Assembly (NCBI RefSeq): GCF_034531395.1 | Contig: NZ_JARVCO010000010.1 | Coordinates: 372,001-436,000, forward strand | Direction of reading: 5' to 3' | Source of the DNA: Pontiella agarivorans | GTDB taxonomy: Bacteria > Verrucomicrobiota > Kiritimatiellia > Kiritimatiellales > Pontiellaceae | Length of the DNA stretch: 64,000 bases | Shown: positions 16,879-26,538 of the stretch, piece after piece | How positions within the stretch are numbered: position 1 is the first letter of the stretch | How the letters are laid out: each line of letters begins with the position of its first letter | Program-made: the position numbers and the translations under genes | Notes under the pieces: generated by a model | The model's database searches: none | What the model was told of the DNA's origin: nothing | What the model saw: the letters and a program-made list of their open reading frames with translations, nothing else

Positions 16879-17523
16879 ATGAGTGGTTATTCAGTAGCGG
16901 AATCAACGAAAGAGCGTTTGATTTGTGCGGCAGGACAACTTGCGGCGCAGCATGGGATAGACAATGTATCGACCCGGGCCATTGCTGAACTTTCGGGCGA
17001 GAATATCGGCAGTATCCATTACCATTTTGGGGGCAGGGACGGACTGATGGAGGAGATGGTCCGTTGGGCTATCGAAGCTTGTCGTCATCATATTGAACTT
17101 GAAGTGCTTGGGGATCTTCCGGCGCATCCGACACCGGAAGAACTCTCGAAAGCGGTGCGTCAGATCGTGGTACGGGAGATGGATGATCTGTTCCGTTCAA
17201 ACCGCCCGCTTTGGCATTCGCAGGTCATCTATCAGCTGATGCAGCGCGATGATGAACTGTATCACATATTCCGGCGAAATGTGATGGAACCGAATCTGGA
17301 TGGTCTCTTTCGCTTTTTCAGGGTGGTTGATCCGACGCTGACGGACGAACAGGCGTTTGCCCATGTGACGGTGCTGAAGATGCCGATTTTTGCCCATGCA
17401 AATTACCGCAAAGCAATGCTGGATCATCTGGGCACCGAGGATTTCAGGGAATCCTATTTCCAGACCCTGGAAGATTTGCTGGTGAAACAGACGCAGTTGC
17501 TGCTGGGGCTTCCGGAAGACTGA
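16879..17523 (+). CDS. TetR-family regulator of the first RND operon
   Basis: A 214-residue protein. The N-terminal helix-turn-helix reads ARAIAELSG with IGSIHYHFGGRDGLMEE at residues about 33-57, typical of TetR. The rest would be the ligand-binding and dimer domain; it matches the CecR/YbiH-like layout with a C-terminal family domain. It is the first gene of a co-directional group with membrane fusion protein, RND pump and TolC, so it probably represses that operon. The repeated AT-rich sites just upstream are its likely target. Confidence 0.85.
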   Translation: MSGYSVAESTKERLICAAGQLAAQHGIDNVSTRAIAELSGENIGSIHYHFGGRDGLMEEMVRWAIEACRHHIELEVLGDLPAHPTPEELSKAVRQIVVREMDDLFRSNRPLWHSQVIYQLMQRDDELYHIFRRNVMEPNLDGLFRFFRVVDPTLTDEQAFAHVTVLKMPIFAHANYRKAMLDHLGTEDFRESYFQTLEDLLVKQTQLLLGLPED

Positions 17524-17544
17524 TTTGTAAAGGAGTGTTTGGAA

Positions 17545-18699
17545 ATGAAACTGAATAAAAAACTGATTACGGGAATCGGCGGTGTTGTCCTGCTGCTTAT
17601 TTTGGTGGTGCTCATTGGTGTGGCTTCGGCAGAACGGAAAATGGCGGAAAAACATGCGGTTGAGGTGAAGTTGGCCGAAGAGAATGCACCGCGTCCGGTC
17701 CGCTGTGAAAAAGTTAAGGCGGAACCGCTGAGCCGCGGCCATTCCTACCCGGGGGTGGTGAAAGCCTCCGAAGAAACGGCGCTCTCGTTCCGTGTCGGCG
17801 GCCCGCTGACGGAAGTGAATGTGGTACTCGGCGAACCGGTGAAAAAGGGCGACTTGCTGCTGCAGATCGACCCGCGTGATTTCGAAGACCGCATTCAGTC
17901 GCTTGAGGCACAGCTGGCCGGCGCGGCGGCGCGGCTTGCAAATGCACGACAGGATTATCGGCGTGTGACGCAGCTTTTCGAAGAAAATGTGGTGGCGCAG
18001 GCGGATTATGACCGTGCCGAAAGTGCCAATGATTCCGCGGAAGCTGCGGTGAAAAATATCGAGGCGCAGCTGCAGATTGCGCGGCATGCGCTGGAGGATA
18101 CTTCGCTGCGGGCACCGTACGACGGCACCGTGACGGCTCAGCGGGTTGAAAACCATGAGATGATCAGTCCCGGTGCTGTTGTGCTGCAGTATCACGCCAT
18201 TGATAAGATCGAGATTGTGGTCAATATCCCGGAGAATGAGATGGGTGGGATTCCGCTGAACCGCACGGATTCTTATGTCGAGGTTTCCTTTCCGGCGTTG
18301 CGATCGCAGACTTTTTCGGCGCGGCTCAAGGAATGGAGTACGCTGGCCGATCCGCTCACTCGCACCTATGCAGTAACCTTTGAACTCAATGTTCCGGAGG
18401 GGGTCGTAATTCTGCCGGGGATGACGGCCAATGTCGCGTTCTCGAAGCCAGAAGAGCAGGCGCTGGTGCTGACCGTTCCGGTTTCGGCTTTGGTGGCCGG
18501 CCCCGACGGTGGTTCATCGGTCTGGGTGTACGATGAAGAGCAGGAAACTGCGGCACTGCGCTCGGTGCAGGTCGGTGTGCTCAGCGGCGACCGCCGCGTG
18601 GTGATTGCTGAAGGGATTGCTGAAGGCGAGCACGTGGTCGTGAGCGGAAGCCGTCTCATCCACGAAAACCAGGCGCTGAAAACCGCATCCGTTCACTAA
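17545..18699 (+). CDS. RND efflux membrane fusion protein 1
   Basis: A 384-residue periplasmic adaptor of the HlyD/AcrA type, with an N-terminal membrane anchor (residues about 7-28), a lipoyl half-motif near GDLLLQIDPRD, an alpha-helical hairpin (about 110-170), the second lipoyl half with APYDGTVTAQRVENHEMI, then beta-barrel and membrane-proximal domains. No lipobox is seen, so it is anchored by the helix. ATG 17545 is preferred, with AAGGAG at 17530. It links the inner-membrane pump to TolC. Confidence 0.9.
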   Translation: MKLNKKLITGIGGVVLLLILVVLIGVASAERKMAEKHAVEVKLAEENAPRPVRCEKVKAEPLSRGHSYPGVVKASEETALSFRVGGPLTEVNVVLGEPVKKGDLLLQIDPRDFEDRIQSLEAQLAGAAARLANARQDYRRVTQLFEENVVAQADYDRAESANDSAEAAVKNIEAQLQIARHALEDTSLRAPYDGTVTAQRVENHEMISPGAVVLQYHAIDKIEIVVNIPENEMGGIPLNRTDSYVEVSFPALRSQTFSARLKEWSTLADPLTRTYAVTFELNVPEGVVILPGMTANVAFSKPEEQALVLTVPVSALVAGPDGGSSVWVYDEEQETAALRSVQVGVLSGDRRVVIAEGIAEGEHVVVSGSRLIHENQALKTASVH

Positions 18700-18779
18700 T
18701 TCAATTTTTCCGCGGAGCGCGCTGACGCGCCGCTTTGCAACCTTTCAGCCTGCGTGGTGAAAGACCGAGGACCCAGAAC

Positions 18780-21700
18780 ATGAATCCAGCAGCATTTGCT
18801 TTAAGAAAACGAACGGTCATGGTCGTGATGACCATCCTGCTCATCGGTGCGGGCCTGCTTTCCTATCAGAAGCTCGGCCGGCTTGAAAATCCGGATTTTA
18901 CCATCAAGACCGCTTTGGTTGTTACCACCTATCCGGGGGCCAGCCCGGCGGAAGTGGAAGAGGAAGTCACCGACCCGGTCGAGGAGGCGATCCAGTCGAT
19001 GAGCCAGCTCAAGGAGGTTTATTCAACCTCTATGGAAGGCATATCCATTGTTTATGTCGATGTGCAGGACACTTATAAGAGTGCAGAGCTGCCGCAGATT
19101 TGGGACGAGCTGCGCAAAAAAATCAGCGATATGCAGGGCGAGCTGCCGCCGGGAGCCGGGCCTTCGGTGGTTAACGATGATTTCGGCGATGTCTATGGTG
19201 TTTTCTTTGCGCTGACCGGCGAGGATTATTCCTATGCTGAGCTCAAGGCGTACGCGGAAGATCTGAAAACTGAACTGTTGCGCTGCGACGATGTGGCCAA
19301 GATTGCCTTCTGGGGGCTGCAGCAGGAAGTGATTTATGTCGAGTTCGAGCGTTCCCGGCTGTCTGAACTGGGACTGTCGCCGAGCATAATTGCCGGAACG
19401 CTGCAGTCGCAGAATGCGGTGCAACCGAGCGGCAAGGTTGAAATTGACGGCAATTATATCCGTATTACGCCCACCGGCGATCTGGCCAGTGAGCAGGTGA
19501 TTGCCGATCTTTATATCGGCGGCGGAAACCAGCTGGTGCGCCTGGGCGATATCGCAAAGGTTTCGCGCGGCTATTATGAACCGGCATTTAATAAGATGAC
19601 GTTTAACGGCAAGCCCGCCATTGCTCTGGGGGTTTCTACGGTGGCCGGCGGCAATGTCGTTACCATGGGGGAATCGATCAAGGAAAAACTGGCCGAGCTG
19701 GAACGTACCATGCCGCCGGGTATGGAGCTCGATTCCATCTATTACCAGAGCGAAATGGTTACGAAATCGGTGGGTGGTTTTGTGCTCAATCTGGTGGAAG
19801 CGGTGGTGATTGTGGTTGTGCTGCTGATGTTCTTTATGGGCTGGCAGAGCGGTCTGCTGATCGGCGCGGTACTGCTGCTCAATATCTGCGGAACACTGCT
19901 TGGTATGGAAATCATGGAAATCACCTTGCAGAAGATTTCGCTCGGTGCCCTGATTCTCGCGCTCGGTATGCTGGTGGATAACGCCATTGTGGTGGCCGAC
20001 GGCATTCTCATTCGGGTGGAGCGCGGTGAAAGCCGCGAAGAAGCCGCCAAAGAGGTGGTACGCGATACGCAGTGGCCGTTGCTCGGCGCCACGTTTATTT
20101 CCATTCTGGCATTCAGTGCCGTTGGTTTTGCACCGGGTAATGTCGGCGAATTCTGCCGGTCGCTGTTTGATGTGATGCTGATTTCTCTGCTGTTCAGCTG
20201 GGTGCTGGCGGTCACGATTACGCCGCTGTTCTGTGTATGGTTCCTCAAGATTCCCGACACGCACGGTGAAGATCCGTACGACAAGCCGATGTTCCGGCGC
20301 TACCGGAAGCTGCTGCATCTGACGGTTCATCACCGTCCGATCACCCTCGGGGTTACTACGGTGCTGCTGATTGCGGCCGTTATGGGATTCAAGAAGGTTC
20401 CGCAGTCCTTTTTTCCGGGGTCTCCGACGCCCTATTTTTACGTGAACTACTGGATGCCGGCCGGCACGCACATTGACCGTACGGCGGAAGACCTGAAAAA
20501 AATCGACGAATATATCCGCTCGCTGGACGGGGTGAAGCAGACCAGCGCTTTCGCGGGCGAGGGTACGCTGCGCTTCATGCTTTCGTACAACTACGAGACG
20601 GCTGACCCGAGTTATGGCATGATTCTGGTTGAGACCGAGGACTATCATGACATTGCGGATATGATCGAAGAGATCGATGCCTATCTCTCCGCGAACTACC
20701 CGCAGGCCGAACCCTACTGCAGCAAAATTCCCAACGGACCGCCGCTGGCGTTCTATGTGGAAACACGCTTCTTCGGGCCGGATAAAACGGTACTCGAAGA
20801 CCTCGGAAAACAGGCGCTCGCCATTATGCAGGCGGAAGAGACGGCCAAGGATGCCCGGCTTGACTGGCGGCAGCCGGTGCAGGTGCTGCGGCCGCAGTAT
20901 TCCGAAGCGCAGGCGCGCCGTGTGGGAGTAACCCGTTCCGATCTGGCACAGTCGCTGGCACTCAATTTCAACGGTACTGCGGCGGGGCTTTACCGCGAGG
21001 GCAACGAACTGATTCCCATTATGTTCCGTCCGCCGGATGCAGAGCGGGTCGGTGTGGATAATTTTGACGATGTCCAGGTATGGAGTTCGGCCAATCAGAC
21101 CTTCATTCCGGTGGGGCAGGTGGTGACCGGTGTGGAGACCGAATGGGAGTGGCCCTACATCATGCGCCGCGACCGCCGCAATTCGATCACGGCCCGCTGC
21201 AACCCGGTATACGGTTTGCCGGATACCCTGCGTCTGAAACTTGCGGAACAGATTGAGGGCATCGAACTGCCGCCGGGCTACCGGTTTGAATGGGCCGGCG
21301 AATTCAAGGAATCGGGCGAAGCCCGGGCTCCGCTGGGAAAAACCTTTCCGATCTGTCTGCTCGGCATGTTCGTGATTCTGATCTGGCTGTTCAACTCCGT
21401 GCGCCGGCCGATCATCATTTTTATGACGGTTCCGCTCTCGATTATTGGGGTTGCGTCGGCGTTGCTGCTCACCGGCATTCCGTTCGGTTTTATGTCCATC
21501 CTTGGCTTCCTTGGTTTGTCGGGCATGCTGATCAAAAATGCGGTGGTTCTAATCGATGAAATTGAACTGCAGCTGACCCGGGGTATCGAGCCGTATAAGG
21601 CCGTTCTCGATTCGTCGGTCAGTCGTATGCGGCCGGTGATTATGGCGGCCGGAACCACGATTCTCGGGATGGCGCCGCTGCTGTCCGACGCACTTTACTC

Positions 21701-21818
21701 GGGCATGGCGGTTACCATTATGGGCGGTCTCTTTGCCGCCACCTTCCTGACCCTGATCGTGGTCCCGGTGGCTTACACCATTGTCTACCGAATCAAAGCT
21801 GATCCAGAACACCTTTAG
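18780..21818 (+). CDS. RND efflux permease 1
   Basis: A 1012-residue pump of the AcrB/AcrD/AcrF superfamily, with an N-terminal membrane helix, two large periplasmic loops and two groups of membrane helices. The proton-relay motif reads LALGMLVDNAIVVADG: the first Asp is kept, and Asn stands where AcrB has the second Asp (D408). Such DN variants are found in a distinct RND branch. It sits between its fusion protein and TolC. ATG 18780 has GAGGA upstream; an in-frame ORF from 18735 lacks a good site. Substrate is unknown; drugs, bile-type compounds or lipids are all possible. Confidence 0.9.
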   Translation: MNPAAFALRKRTVMVVMTILLIGAGLLSYQKLGRLENPDFTIKTALVVTTYPGASPAEVEEEVTDPVEEAIQSMSQLKEVYSTSMEGISIVYVDVQDTYKSAELPQIWDELRKKISDMQGELPPGAGPSVVNDDFGDVYGVFFALTGEDYSYAELKAYAEDLKTELLRCDDVAKIAFWGLQQEVIYVEFERSRLSELGLSPSIIAGTLQSQNAVQPSGKVEIDGNYIRITPTGDLASEQVIADLYIGGGNQLVRLGDIAKVSRGYYEPAFNKMTFNGKPAIALGVSTVAGGNVVTMGESIKEKLAELERTMPPGMELDSIYYQSEMVTKSVGGFVLNLVEAVVIVVVLLMFFMGWQSGLLIGAVLLLNICGTLLGMEIMEITLQKISLGALILALGMLVDNAIVVADGILIRVERGESREEAAKEVVRDTQWPLLGATFISILAFSAVGFAPGNVGEFCRSLFDVMLISLLFSWVLAVTITPLFCVWFLKIPDTHGEDPYDKPMFRRYRKLLHLTVHHRPITLGVTTVLLIAAVMGFKKVPQSFFPGSPTPYFYVNYWMPAGTHIDRTAEDLKKIDEYIRSLDGVKQTSAFAGEGTLRFMLSYNYETADPSYGMILVETEDYHDIADMIEEIDAYLSANYPQAEPYCSKIPNGPPLAFYVETRFFGPDKTVLEDLGKQALAIMQAEETAKDARLDWRQPVQVLRPQYSEAQARRVGVTRSDLAQSLALNFNGTAAGLYREGNELIPIMFRPPDAERVGVDNFDDVQVWSSANQTFIPVGQVVTGVETEWEWPYIMRRDRRNSITARCNPVYGLPDTLRLKLAEQIEGIELPPGYRFEWAGEFKESGEARAPLGKTFPICLLGMFVILIWLFNSVRRPIIIFMTVPLSIIGVASALLLTGIPFGFMSILGFLGLSGMLIKNAVVLIDEIELQLTRGIEPYKAVLDSSVSRMRPVIMAAGTTILGMAPLLSDALYSGMAVTIMGGLFAATFLTLIVVPVAYTIVYRIKADPEHL

Positions 21819-21829
21819 GAGTTGCTGTT

Positions 21830-23140
21830 ATGAAAAAATGGATTTTATTTGCCTTGCTTTTTCCCATGCTCGGAACCGCTCAGACCAACGGATTGAGTCT
21901 GGCGGAAGTACGCCAGAATGTGCTGAAAGGCAATCCGTCGGTGCGCGAGGCCGTGCAGCGTATTGCCGCCGCTGAAGCGGTTCAGAAACAGGCCCGTTCG
22001 GCATATCTGCCAACGGTGACGCTGAGCGCCTCTTATGGTCATGTGGATGCCAGTCTGCATCCGGACAGTGATCCGGAGACGCGCTACGGTGACAGTTTTA
22101 TGCAGGGCACCGGCGGACTGCAGGCCAACTGGCTGCTGTTTGACGGATTCGCTCGCGAAGCCCGTTCGCTGGCCGCGAAATACGGCGTGCAGCAGTCGCA
22201 TGAATTTGCCGCCGAAACGCGCCGTCTGCTCATTCAGTCCGCCACGGTGGCCTATCGCCAGGCGCAGCTGGCCCGGGAGAATGTGGCGATCGCGGAGCGC
22301 GATCTTGCGTTTAATCGGAATCTTGAAGCGGACGCAAAAAAACGGTTTGACGCCGGTGCGCTGCCGGAATCGGACGTACATAATTTTTCGATTCGGGCCC
22401 TGCAGGCGGAAACGTCGGAGTTGCGTGCGGAGCTGAACTATAATACCGCCTGTGCCATGCTGGCCGAGCTGATGGCGCTTCCGGAAGCCCGGTTGCCGCA
22501 GGCCCTGCAACCGGTCCCGATCAACTTTGATGAAACGGGATCCATTCCGGAGCTCGAAAGTGAGTTCAGGTATGCGTTGACCCACCGGCCGGATTATCAG
22601 GCACTGACTTCCGGACAGTTTGCGCTGGTTCAGCAGACGCGCGCCGCAAAAGGTGAAATGATGCCCAAAGTCTTTCTGAGCGGGGAAATGAATTATGCCG
22701 ATCGCAGCGGTTATGCCGATGCAGGGGATCATGGAAACTATGATTCATTTGCCGGTGTGACGGCTTCGTGGGATCTTTTTGCAGGCGGCCGAAAAACAGC
22801 CGTCGTAAAGCAGGCGCAGGCGGATTTACGTGCACTTGAAGAGCAGCAGGAGTCGTTGAGTCTGTCGATCCGGTCCTCGCTCCAGCAGCGGATTGACGAG
22901 GCGGAGGTGAGCAAGGCGATTTTCCGGCGTTCGGAAAAAATTCATGCCCTTTCGGTGCAGGTACGCGACAGTGTTGAAAAATCGTACAAAGCAGGAATGG
23001 AATCCATTACCCGTCTCAACGAAGCGCAGACCGATCTGGTCCGGGCACGGGGTTCGTATACCACAGCATATATTGCCTATCAGCTGGTGTTGAATCAGCT
23101 CGATATTGAAACCGGGCGTATTCTGTCGGAGCTTGAATAG
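21830..23140 (+). CDS. TolC-family outer-membrane channel
   Basis: A 436-residue exported protein with a signal peptide (cleavage after GTAQ) and two repeated outer-membrane efflux (OEP) halves with long coiled-coil helices (for example VREAVQRIAAAEAVQKQARS and a matching helix near residue 320). ATG 21830 has AGGAG 10 bases before it and lies 11 bases after the RND stop. It forms the exit duct for pump 1 and may serve pump 2, which has no channel gene. Confidence 0.9.
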   Translation: MKKWILFALLFPMLGTAQTNGLSLAEVRQNVLKGNPSVREAVQRIAAAEAVQKQARSAYLPTVTLSASYGHVDASLHPDSDPETRYGDSFMQGTGGLQANWLLFDGFAREARSLAAKYGVQQSHEFAAETRRLLIQSATVAYRQAQLARENVAIAERDLAFNRNLEADAKKRFDAGALPESDVHNFSIRALQAETSELRAELNYNTACAMLAELMALPEARLPQALQPVPINFDETGSIPELESEFRYALTHRPDYQALTSGQFALVQQTRAAKGEMMPKVFLSGEMNYADRSGYADAGDHGNYDSFAGVTASWDLFAGGRKTAVVKQAQADLRALEEQQESLSLSIRSSLQQRIDEAEVSKAIFRRSEKIHALSVQVRDSVEKSYKAGMESITRLNEAQTDLVRARGSYTTAYIAYQLVLNQLDIETGRILSELE

Positions 23141-23151
23141 GAGAAAAAAAC

Positions 23152-23844
23152 ATGAAACCGGAATCCAGATTCAGAGTCGATATTCTCGCCGGTACCACCC
23201 TGTGTGTGGTGTGTGTGGTTATTTCAGCTTTAACGATTCAATATGATGCGGGGGCGGCTGGGTCAAAATTCAGCGAAAACTCAGCCACCGAAAAAATGCA
23301 ACTGGTTTATCTGTTCAGCACGACGTCGGCTTTTGGGCTGACGGCTTGGCGCAAGGAGGAATGGCGTGGAATGGCCACGCTTATGGCGGGAGGAACTCTT
23401 GTGATGACGATTCGTGAAATGGACGGCGTATTCGATCAGATCCGTCACGGTGCATGGTTTCCTGTTGCGGTTGCAACGGGTCTGATTACCTGTGGGCTGG
23501 CGGGGCGGTGGCGCATGCAGCTGCAGGATCATCTCGATGAGTTTCTGCATATGCCGGCGTTCGGGGCTTTTCTTTCGGCCTGTCTTTGTCTCTTTATATT
23601 TTCGAGGCTGTTCGGAATGAAGGAGGTATGGGAGTCCCTTTTCGAGGTTCAGGAGCTTGAGCCGATGCAACGGTGGGTGAAGAATGCGGTGGAAGAGGGC
23701 AGTGAGCTGTTCGGTTATACACTGCTCTTCCTCTCTTCGTATGGTTTCAGTCGTTATACGGCACAGTTTGCGGGGGCAAAATTTATTTATCGGCAGACAG
23801 CAGAAAAGCCGGGTTTGGCCGGAGAGAGGGTGCATGCATCATGA
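23152..23844 (+). CDS. Inner-membrane protein of unknown function
   Basis: A 230-residue protein with about six hydrophobic segments, starting 11 bases after tolC with a strong AGGAG. No family was recognised. Notable are conserved-looking charged residues within the membrane region (IREMDGVFDQIRHG) and an HLDEFLHMP loop. It overlaps the next gene by 4 bases, so it is part of the efflux operon and may work with the lipid A enzyme two genes on. Confidence 0.7.
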   Translation: MKPESRFRVDILAGTTLCVVCVVISALTIQYDAGAAGSKFSENSATEKMQLVYLFSTTSAFGLTAWRKEEWRGMATLMAGGTLVMTIREMDGVFDQIRHGAWFPVAVATGLITCGLAGRWRMQLQDHLDEFLHMPAFGAFLSACLCLFIFSRLFGMKEVWESLFEVQELEPMQRWVKNAVEEGSELFGYTLLFLSSYGFSRYTAQFAGAKFIYRQTAEKPGLAGERVHAS

Positions 23845-24107
23845 ACCTTAGACAACGTTCTCTGCTGTATGGGATATCCACATTGACTGTCCTGCTGGCT
23901 TTGCTTTTTCTGGGCGGCCTCATCTGGTCGATGGTTCCAATGTTTGGAAAAACACTGCCGCACCATCTCGCGGAATACGCGGGCGTATCGTTTAAGTGGT
24001 CGGCCCTGCTGATTTCCTCGCTACTTGGTGTGGTCTATGTCGGCTGGATTGCCGCGAGCGCTGTGGTGCACGCCATCGTCACGGAAAAAGGACGGACTGG
24101 CGGGTGA
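23841..24107 (+). CDS. Small two-helix membrane protein
   Basis: 88 residues with two hydrophobic helices (about 12-33 and 53-76). The start overlaps the stop of the previous gene (ATGA), and its own stop overlaps the next start in the same way, so the three are translationally coupled. No family recognised. Confidence 0.65.
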   Translation: MNLRQRSLLYGISTLTVLLALLFLGGLIWSMVPMFGKTLPHHLAEYAGVSFKWSALLISSLLGVVYVGWIAASAVVHAIVTEKGRTGG

Positions 24108-24637
24108 TGCGCCGGGGGGGTCAATTCGGGGCCATGCTGCTGTGCTGCGCGATGGCCGATGCGGGCGGACTGTATATCGGTGCAGGGGCCGGGCCGCAGG
24201 GTGGAACGCTCACCGAGCCGGATCAGTACAATGCGGTTGTTGATGTCGGGTACATCTTTTATTCCGGAGACTGGAATCGGGTGGAGTTTGATCTCGGCGC
24301 CGGCCTGACCTGGCTGGGCAGCAACGAGCACAAAGATGCGGTTTATGCTTTTTCCCTGGTTCCCGGTCTGCGGTTCTATTTCTGGAACGGTGAAACTTTC
24401 CGGTTTTATGTTATGGCCGCTGCAGGCCCCACCTACCTGACGGAGAGCTATCTCGGGAACATGGAGCTGGGCGGCTATTTTGCATTTAATGATTTTGTGG
24501 GGGTCGGCATCCGTTTTGGTGAGGAGGATGAATGGAGCGCAACGCTCGGATGGCGCCATATTTCCAATGCCGGGCTGTTCCGGCCCAACCGCGGCTTTGA
24601 TATGCCGGCTTATCTGCTGATCGGTAAAACACTCTGA
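24107..24637 (+). CDS. pagL: PagL-like lipid A 3-O-deacylase
   Basis: A 176-residue exported outer-membrane beta-barrel protein with an N-terminal signal peptide. The C-terminal WRHISNAGLFRPNRGFD matches the PagL active-site region: His and Ser spaced HxS, then SNAG and N-x-G. In PagL the triad is His126, Ser128 and Glu140; at the place of the Glu this protein has Asp. PagL removes the 3-linked acyl chain of lipid A. ATG 24107 overlaps the preceding stop by 4 bases, putting a lipid A enzyme in an efflux operon. Confidence 0.75.
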   Translation: MRRGGQFGAMLLCCAMADAGGLYIGAGAGPQGGTLTEPDQYNAVVDVGYIFYSGDWNRVEFDLGAGLTWLGSNEHKDAVYAFSLVPGLRFYFWNGETFRFYVMAAAGPTYLTESYLGNMELGGYFAFNDFVGVGIRFGEEDEWSATLGWRHISNAGLFRPNRGFDMPAYLLIGKTL

Positions 24638-24706
24638 GATCCGGACGGTGGAACTGTGCTCATCAAAGGCTCATCCCTATTCGTTAAATTTACAGACTAA
24701 TTCTTG

Positions 24707-24732
24707 TTTACCTACTTGTCGGTATGTATAAA
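24707..24732. promoter_or_regulatory. AcrR-like operator upstream of the second tetR
   Basis: TACCTAC-TTGTCG-GTATGTA forms an inverted repeat (six of seven pairs) 28 bases before the regulator start, like operators bound by AcrR/TtgR-type TetR proteins. TTTA...TAAA extends the arms. Confidence 0.5.
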
Positions 24733-24759
24733 CGCCGGCCTTGATGATGAGGATATCGC

Positions 24760-25365
24760 ATGGCGCGGAGGACAAAAGAAGACGCGGCGCAGACCCGGAT
24801 CGATATTCTGGAAGCGGCGCTCAACGTTTTTTCGGAGAACGGGTATTCACGGACCACATTCGTAGATATTGCGGCGGAAATCGGGTTGTCCAAAGGGGCG
24901 GTCTACTGGCATTTCAAAACCAAGACGGATCTGCTGGCTTCCATGATTATCTATGCGGAGGAGCATTTATGCGAAGGCCGCCCGGAACTTCCGGATTCCG
25001 TTGATCAAATGCGTCAGCATGTAAAGGAATATGCCGAACGGTTTGTGCACGATGAACGGGCGTGGAAGTTTGAGTTTTTCTGTTCGTGTCAGATTGAATG
25101 GTCAACCGAGCTGATGGAAGAGGTGCATGAAAAACTGAAAACGCTGCGCGAAGATCCCCTGCAGCGACTCATTGAAAAACTGGGTCATCTTCAGCGTATC
25201 GGCGTCATGAAAAAAGAAAAAAATCCGGAGGCGCTCGCCATGTGTTTCGGCTCGGTGTGGGTGGGCGCGGTGCATCTGGCCATGTACGGGGATTTCGACC
25301 GGGAAAAATTTATTGAAGTGCTGATGGACGGGTTCGATCTGGTGATCGGCAGTCAGGCGGCCTGA
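24760..25365 (+). CDS. TetR/AcrR-family regulator of the second RND operon
   Basis: A 201-residue regulator. The N-terminal HTH has the classic AcrR wording: ILEAALNVFSENGYSRTTF, IAAEIGLSKGAVYWHFKTK. The C-terminal part would bind the pump substrate or inducer. It precedes a fusion protein and RND permease on the same strand and likely represses itself and them through the palindrome just upstream. The start has GAGGA. Confidence 0.9.
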   Translation: MARRTKEDAAQTRIDILEAALNVFSENGYSRTTFVDIAAEIGLSKGAVYWHFKTKTDLLASMIIYAEEHLCEGRPELPDSVDQMRQHVKEYAERFVHDERAWKFEFFCSCQIEWSTELMEEVHEKLKTLREDPLQRLIEKLGHLQRIGVMKKEKNPEALAMCFGSVWVGAVHLAMYGDFDREKFIEVLMDGFDLVIGSQAA

Positions 25366-25386
25366 TTTTAAGATTAAGGAGAAGGT

Positions 25387-26538
25387 ATGTTGAAACAGAT
25401 CATAGCTATTGTCGTATTCCTTGTGACGCTTGCCGTGGGGATCGGAATCGGGATTTTTGCCGGCAAGATGATGTCGATGGATATGTCGGCCATGATGGGC
25501 GGCCCCGGCGAAATGCCGCCGCCGGCGGTCAAGGCGGTTGAACTTCAGGATGTTCCGGTTGACGTGCGGGAGGAATACATTGCCTCCGTCGAACCGGTCC
25601 AGCAGGTCATGGTGAAGACCGAGGTTGCGGGCTATATCGATGAAGTCCACTTTACGGAAGGCTCGATGGTGAAAGCCGGCGACCTGCTTTTTACCGTCGA
25701 CCAGAAACGGTATCTGTCGATGGTGGATGCGCGCGAGGCCGATCTGGCCAGTGCGAAGGCCGAACTCAACCGCGCGGAACGTTATTTTGAGCGGATTGAA
25801 AAAGCCGGCAGCAGTGTGTCGCAATCCGATAAAGATCAGGCGGAAGCCTTGAAACTGCAGGCAATGGCCAACCTGAAACAAGCCGAAGCCAATCTGACCG
25901 TGTCCAAACTGGACCTGGAATATTCAGAAATCCGCGCACCGATCGACGGGCGCATCGGCGCGGCACTGGTGACCAAAGGCAACTATATTGATCCTATGAC
26001 GGGCGAAACGCTGGCCACCATCGTGCAGCTGGATCCCATCCGCGTGGTCTTTTCCGTGACCGATCGCGCCTACCTGCGCTATCGCGAGAATGTGGTGAAC
26101 GGTGCCGACAGTGAGCTGGCTGCGCATATTCGTCTGCCGACCGGAACGGAACTTCCAATGATTGGAAAAAAGGATTTCGATGATAACACGATGAATGAAC
26201 GTACCGGTACGATGACGGTGCGTTATCTGTTCGATAATCCCGACGAGCTGCTGGTGGCCGGCGGGTACGTTACCATTTTGATCGGTCGGTCGGATCGGCC
26301 GATGGGTATACGTATTCCGCAGCAGGCGGTTCTGGTGGATCAGGAGGGTTCCTATGTGCTCACCGCGACGGAAGACGGCGTCATCGGCGTTGCGCGGGTG
26401 ACCCTGGGTGAACCGGTTGAAGACGATTATGTGATTACTTCCGGACTGAAAGCCGGCGACCGCGTGGTGGTGGACGGGGTACAGAAAGTACAGCCGGGCA
26501 TGACGGCGGCGGTAACGCTGATGGAGGCTGCGCAATGA
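25387..26538 (+). CDS. RND efflux membrane fusion protein 2
   Basis: A 383-residue adaptor of the AcrA/MexA/MdtA type. It has an N-terminal helix, a Met-rich spacer ([19 protein letters not shown]), first lipoyl half ([19 protein letters not shown]), helical hairpin (about 110-165), second lipoyl half ([10 protein letters not shown]), then barrel domains. The Met-rich spacer could bind copper but may simply be a linker. AGGAG precedes the start; the stop overlaps the RND start by 4 bases. A TTCCAATGATTGGAA palindrome lies inside at 26153-26167. Confidence 0.9.
   Translation: MLKQIIAIVVFLVTLAVGIGIGIFAGKMMSMDMSAMMGGPGEMPPPAVKAVELQDVPVDVREEYIASVEPVQQVMVKTEVAGYIDEVHFTEGSMVKAGDLLFTVDQKRYLSMVDAREADLASAKAELNRAERYFERIEKAGSSVSQSDKDQAEALKLQAMANLKQAEANLTVSKLDLEYSEIRAPIDGRIGAALVTKGNYIDPMTGETLATIVQLDPIRVVFSVTDRAYLRYRENVVNGADSELAAHIRLPTGTELPMIGKKDFDDNTMNERTGTMTVRYLFDNPDELLVAGGYVTILIGRSDRPMGIRIPQQAVLVDQEGSYVLTATEDGVIGVARVTLGEPVEDDYVITSGLKAGDRVVVDGVQKVQPGMTAAVTLMEAAQ

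Noticed and set aside
19023-20648. 541-codon minus-strand frame opposite RND permease 1
   Set aside because: Shadow of the real gene; composition (His, Gln, Asn, Arg) is typical of antisense frames in this GC-rich DNA.
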